The position numbers were made by a program, and so were the translations under genes. The notes beneath the pieces are model-generated. The model saw nothing but the letters and a program-made list of their open reading frames with translations. It ran no database searches and had not been told where the DNA came from. Of a DNA stretch of 64,000 nucleotides, positions 59,684 through 64,000 are shown in pieces. Source of the DNA: Elymus sibiricus (lineage: Eukaryota > Streptophyta > Magnoliopsida > Poales > Poaceae); contig CM077667.1 in assembly GCA_039707655.1 (NCBI GenBank), forward strand, positions 154,856,642-154,920,641, written 5' to 3'. The first letter of the stretch is position 1. Each line of letters starts with the position of its first letter.

Positions 59684-60551
59684 ATGAGGGTGAAGGTGAT
59701 ATCGCGCTCGACCGACGACTTCACGCGCGAGCGCAGCCAGGACCTGCAGGTGAAGCCCTCGTTGCATTCGTAATTTCTATTGATTCTGCTCCCGCTCCGG
59801 TCGGTTGCGACTCCTTGCTTTGCATCCAGTATAGCCATCATCCTCATGCCGTAGATATGGTAGGATAAAAAGCGAGAACTGGCGTTTGCGTGCAATTACA
59901 GATGTTGGTGATACTATCATTGTATCCAGTTAAATTGATAGGGTTCCCTTTTCAACTGAAAACGAAAACAAAAACGGTAGAGTTCTCTTGAGGGGTCAAA
60001 TTGATCCCCTTCTGCTAGAGCTATGTCCCCCTTTAGCCAGCGTGTGGAGCATCTTAACATTTGGTAGCCATTAGATATCTAAGTCATCTATCGACCAATA
60101 ATACTTCTGCCGTGTGTTAGCATGGTAGCTGCCATACAAGTTGGAACATTCACAATATAGTGTTGATGCTATTGCCCCAAGGTTCAAGTTTGTGTGGTCA
60201 AGCCTTTTAGTATTATATTTTTTTACCATCAAATGACAATCTCTATTGCATTTGTTACCCCCAACAGAAAGTATTCCGCAATTATGATCCAGCACTCCGT
60301 AGTCAAGAGAAAGCTGTTGAGTACACTCGAGCCCTTAATGCCGCAAAGTTAGAGAAGGTATGTCTCATCTTCCTTATCTGCATTTATGTTTCATTTTTCC
60401 CGTATATTTTCATGTGACTTATGCTGCTCCCCATTTCAGATATTTGCCAGGCCATTTATTGGAGCAATGGATGGTCACATTGATGCTGTTTCGTGCATGG
60501 CGAAGAACTCCAATTATGTGAAAGCTATGTTTTCTGGCTCGATGGATGGGG
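59684..60551 (+). CDS. DCAF13: DCAF13/SOF1 WD40 protein, N-terminal 89 residues (exons 1-3; gene continues beyond window)
   Basis: Exons are 59684-59749, 60268-60357 and 60440-60551, all with GT-AG borders. The frame reads MRVKVISRSTDDFTRERSQD, then KVFRNYDPALRSQEKAVEYT and RALNAAKLEKIFARPFIGAM, and the first WD40 blade DGHIDAVSCMAKNSNYVKA. The NYDPALH/R-REYTRALNA-KLE-FA-PF pattern is specific to Sof1/DCAF13. This is a nucleolar WD40 protein of the small-subunit processome, needed for 18S rRNA maturation, and a substrate receptor of CUL4-DDB1 ubiquitin ligase in animals. Exon 3 ends in phase 1 (G), fitting a following Asp codon. No later exon is found before a copia element enters the intron at 61278; the remaining WD40 repeats and the C-terminal Sof1-like domain must lie beyond 64000 if the gene is intact. 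Confidence 0.9.
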
Positions 60552-61277
60552 GTAATTATCATACTTCTGCACTAGCGTGCTGTTTTCTTCTCTTTTGAGT
60601 GTGTTCAATGCATTTTTATTTGCTCCTTCGATGAACTAGCTTACTAAACTCAATGCAGGAAATTATACCATACAACCTTTCACTGTTCTGCTTTTAATTT
60701 GCACCGCAAGGGGGGTTGCTAAATGTTGGATTTTTTTCTTGCCAGAATGCATTATAATCTCATATAGCTCTCAAAGTGAACTCTTGCCTCAATCAACATG
60801 AGACTCACTTTGCATGTAAAATCTAGAATATGACCTGTAACATTTGTGTTCATGTTCTGTGGGTTGCTAAGAATACTTTATGTTGACCAATCAAGAGTAT
60901 CATCTAGTTCTAGTGATCTGCAATTTATGTGCTATTGTGATCCAATCGTATCTGATGGTAACAAACTAAAATGGTAAATTCGTAACAAATTATTGTGTTC
61001 CTAATATCATAGCGTTCTCAGGAATTGACATCTGCAAAGGGAATGATTCATGTGAATGGCAGAGTAGACACATTGATGTTACTGCTAATATTGGAGTGTT
61101 GGGACTTGTTTAGTTACATTGGGTCATTAATTGAATTGTTTAGGTAGCTTAGTATTTGAAGAGCAAGAAGCTCTAATGCTATACCCTCCAAGTTCGCAGA
61201 TAAAGTCGCATTGGGCATTGGAATTGCCCAGAAATGCATACTTGACCACTATTTTTTTGGAATATATTGATAAAACC
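60552..61277 (+). other. DCAF13 intron 3, left part
   Basis: It begins GTAATTATC. No further DCAF13 coding segment (such as the expected IRLWD motif) was found in it. Confidence 0.6.
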
Positions 61278-62833
61278 TGAAAGGATCGATATGGTTGACT
61301 AGAGGGGGGGGGGGTGAATAGGCAACTACCAATTTTTAGCTTTTCTTAACAAATTAGGGTTAGCAACAAAATATGTTGTCTAGATGTGCAACTAGGTGAG
61401 CAACCTATATGATGCTAACAAACACAACTCAAGTAAGTAAAGGATACAATACAAGTGAATCAAGCACAATGTAAAGGTAAGAGATAACCACAAGTAGAGT
61501 CGGTGAAGACGAGGATGTGTTACCGAAGTTCCTTCCCTTTGAGAGGAAGTACGTCTCCGTTGGAGCGGTGTGGAGGCACAATGCTCCCCAAGAAGCCACT
61601 AAGGCCACCGTATTCTCCTCACCCCCTCACACAATGCGAGGTGCCGTGATTCCACTAGTGGTGCCCTTGAAGGCGGCAACCGAACCTTTACAAAAAAGGT
61701 TGGGGCAATCTCCACAACTTAATTGGAGGCTCCCAACACAACCACGGAGCTTCACCACAATGGAATGTGGCTCCGAGGTGACCTCAACCGTCTAGGGTGC
61801 TCAAACACCCAAGAGTAACAAGATCCGCAAGGGATTAGTGGGGGGAATCAAATATCTCTTGGTGGAAGTGTAGATCGGGGCCCTCTCCTCCAAACCCTAG
61901 CAAATCAACAAGGTCTATTGGCTAGGGAGAGAGATCGGGCACTTTTGAGCTTTGGGGCAACAATGGAGCAAAGAGAGGAAAGAGGTCAAACTACTTGGAG
62001 AAGAAGACCCCCTATTTATAGGAGGGGAAAATCCAACCGTTATCTGCCCACAGCCCGCACACAAGCGGTACTACCGCTTGGGCGGTAGTTCCCGTCTGTC
62101 CAACGCGAGCAACAGAGAACTGGAGCGGTAGAACCGCACCAAGCGGTACTACCGCTCAACTCAGCGGTACTACCGCTTAAGATATTGCAGGACAGAGGAA
62201 ACAGAGGTAGTGGGGTAGTACTGGAACGGCAGTACCGCAACAAGCGGTACTACCGCTCTACTACCGCCCCACTACCGCTTAGGAAAAATGGGCAACCGAA
62301 CCGAGCACACCACCTCACACAAGGGCGGTAGTGGCAACGGTAGTAGGGGCCGGTAGTACCGCACCAAGCGGTACTACCGCTCTACTACCGCTCTACTACC
62401 GCTTAGCGGAAAACAGCACCAGAGGGGTTTCTCCAAGCGGTAGTGCTGCGGTAGACCACAGCGGCAGTACCGCTCTAAGCGGTACTACCGTGGTACCGAG
62501 CGGTACTACCGCTTGGGTGCATTCAAATTGCCCAAAGATAACAGAGGGATGCTCCATGTTGCGGGAAGGTTATGTGGGTGCAAATGGGTTGTGTACGTGT
62601 TGATTCCACCCATACCTTCCAAAGCGGACCCCCTCTTAATAGTACGGGTTTCCTACGACTCAAATCCACCAAAAAGAAATCGTCGGAGAAACACCGTCTT
62701 CACTCTTTACCATCGAGGGGAACAAACCGTCTCGTGCCACCTAATAAAATCTGAAATGCTCAAAGCACACGGTTAGTCCGCAAACGCATTGTCATCAATC
62801 ACCAAAACCATTAGAGAGAAATATGCCCTAACA
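61278..62833 (-). repeat. 3' LTR of the intronic copia
   Basis: On the minus strand it starts TGTTAGGGCATATTTCTC at 62833 and ends CGATCCTTTCA at 61278 (1556 bp). Parts align with the solo LTR 44593-46942. At 62060-62520 it holds a dense cluster of AGCGGTACTACCGCT palindromes. Confidence 0.85.
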
Positions 62834-62850
62834 ATCTCCCCCTTTTTGGT
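62834..62850 (-). other. Polypurine tract of the intronic copia
   Basis: On the minus strand CCAAAAAGGGGGAGAT directly precedes the LTR start. Confidence 0.8.
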
Positions 62851-63368
62851 GGATTGATGACAACACCCGATTTGCATAGGGAATATTAAATAATACAGTG
62901 CAAACCGAAGCTCTACAAAATATAGACGGGCTCCCCCTAGATGTGTGCACTATTTGGATATGCTTTTGGAATGCAAAGCACACACACATAGGATCAACAC
63001 TCCCCCTATATTTTATAGACAAGGCAATACTTGCAACAAACATAATATGAACTTTAATCATAGATGCAAGTATGAGCATGAGAGCATGAAGATAAAAGGG
63101 CAACAACATAATCATAGCTCCACATACTAGGATAACGACATAATAGAATAGAATAGAGATAAGCGTATGTCTTACACCATACAAGCATAGTCTCCAAGTC
63201 TCACACGAAAGCAAATAAGATAAAAGAGTTCACAAGCGGGAAATCGAGACAAATAAAAACGAGCTTGTGACTCGGCAACCCATGCAAATCCCCGGTCCTA
63301 CTCTCTCCCCCTTTGACATCGAGACGCCAAAAAGGCAAAGAGTGACTAAACAACCCGAGGTGGTAGCC
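62851..63368 (-). other. Non-coding internal sequence of the intronic copia
   Basis: It lies between the stop of the additional ORF and the polypurine tract. No supported frame; a 128-codon frame at 62828-63214 has no recognised domain. Confidence 0.5.
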
Positions 63369-63987
63369 CTACTCCGCATCCTCGTCCATGGAGTCCTCGG
63401 TCCCATCCTCATCACTGCCAACCTCTGACTCCTCAACAATCTCCTCATCACCCTGGCCCCTAGCAGCAGCAGACGGAGCAGAAGTGCCAGCATCATCCTC
63501 TGAGTCAGTCCACGTGCCGTGCTCAGAAATCCACCTATCCTCAGGCGTGATGGTCTTCTCTGAACCGCTGGGAGCATCAATCTCCATCTTCCTCATCATT
63601 GCAATCTGACGGCGGCGATCAAGCTTCTCCTTAACATGAGCCTGGTACAAGCGGTGCTGAATGTCTGACTGGAAGCAGAACAGCTTCTTGACCTTCCGCT
63701 TGAGCTTGGCAGCCCAAGATGGCTGCTCTGAGGGTGGAATATACTCAGGCTCATCAGACTCTTCGGACTCCGCACCCGGAATCTCAACCTCAGGAACAGT
63801 GCTCCTTCTGCCTCAGCATGGTAATATCATGAGAAGCCATAGGACCGGTCTCGAGCCTCTCCTCAGGAAACAGCCTGTGCCAAGTGTCCACAATTAGCTT
63901 GAAGATCATAGGAGCATAAATGGGAACCTTCCGGCCATAGGCTGCCGAGCGGAGCTCACTCCACATAACATGAGACACGTCCAGCAC
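63369..63987 (-). pseudogene. Additional ORF of the copia (plant transposon protein domain, C-terminal part), frameshifted
   Basis: The frame 63790-63987 contains HVMWSELRSAAYGRKVPIYA and PMIFKLIVDTWHRLFPEE, resembling the putative plant transposon protein domain (PF20167) found in extra ORFs of plant LTR elements. The protein then continues in another frame: an acidic SEESDEPEYIPPSEQ segment, the basic KLKRKVKKLF and an acidic tail ending SMDEDAE at 63369. The shift is near 63785-63800. SIRE-lineage copia elements often carry such an ORF between pol and the 3' LTR. Its function is unknown. Confidence 0.55.
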
Positions 63988-64000
63988 ACAAGACTTGCCC

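Larger units (their letters stand above)
61278..64000 (-). mobile_element. SIRE/Maximus-like copia in the DCAF13 intron (3' part; continues right)
   Basis: The 3' LTR is 61278-62833. A polypurine tract and an additional ORF lie to the right, placing the rest of the element beyond the window. The left flank AAACC (61273-61277) is the candidate target duplication. Confidence 0.82.

Noticed and set aside
1..64000. tRNA, rRNA or snoRNA genes
   Set aside because: No cloverleaf with A/B boxes at proper spacing apart from the SINE-like element; no rRNA signatures.

Overview
This is plant nuclear DNA, almost certainly from a Triticeae grass (wheat, barley, Aegilops or a relative). About 50 kb of nested LTR retrotransposons and a CACTA transposon lies beside a compact island of intron-containing, GC-rich-exon genes. 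A BARE/WIS/Angela-type LTR, SIRE/Maximus-like copia LTRs, Gypsy LTRs starting TGATACGTCTCC, Stowaway MITEs and a tRNA-derived SINE all fit that clade. No prokaryotic, organellar, rRNA or CRISPR features were seen.

Repeat block (1-50.5 kb). Target-site duplications and interrupted reading frames give a nesting order. The oldest layer is a minus-strand LINE (40185-50505). A Gypsy-type element on the plus strand (27286-40184) interrupts it. A BARE/Angela-type element (LTR 25485-27285) lies in the Gypsy 5' LTR. A SIRE/Maximus-like copia (minus strand; LTR 23494-25009; gag at 22562-23440 and 7208-8521) lies inside the BARE/Angela element. That copia is split twice: by a 6.2-kb CACTA transposon (524-6725, TSD GTT) and by a 14-kb composite (8522-22561). 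The composite carries two ~4.9-kb LTR copies facing opposite ways. The Gypsy 3' LTR contains a non-coding minus-strand LTR element (32403-39115, TSD CTTGC). The LINE contains a non-coding LTR element (42241-49745, TSD CCCCC), which in turn contains a solo LTR (44593-46942, TSD CCGAG).

Gene island (50.5-61.3 kb). After a SINE, a Stowaway MITE and a gene fragment come four genes: (1) a two-exon OB-fold nucleic-acid-binding protein of the At4g28440 type, plus strand, with a 32-bp perfect palindrome in its intron; (2) a five-exon Yellow Stripe-Like metal-chelate transporter, plus strand, with a TATA box; (3) a small NFD6-like mitochondrial protein, minus strand; (4) the first three exons of DCAF13/SOF1, a WD40 nucleolar protein, plus strand. 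Genes 3 and 4 are divergent, with 386 bp between start codons. The DCAF13 intron is entered at 61278 by another SIRE/Maximus-like copia that runs off the window, so the rest of the gene is not visible.

All coordinates, splice sites, TSDs and similarities were read by eye. Family names for the transposons rest on remembered termini and domain signatures, not on a database search.
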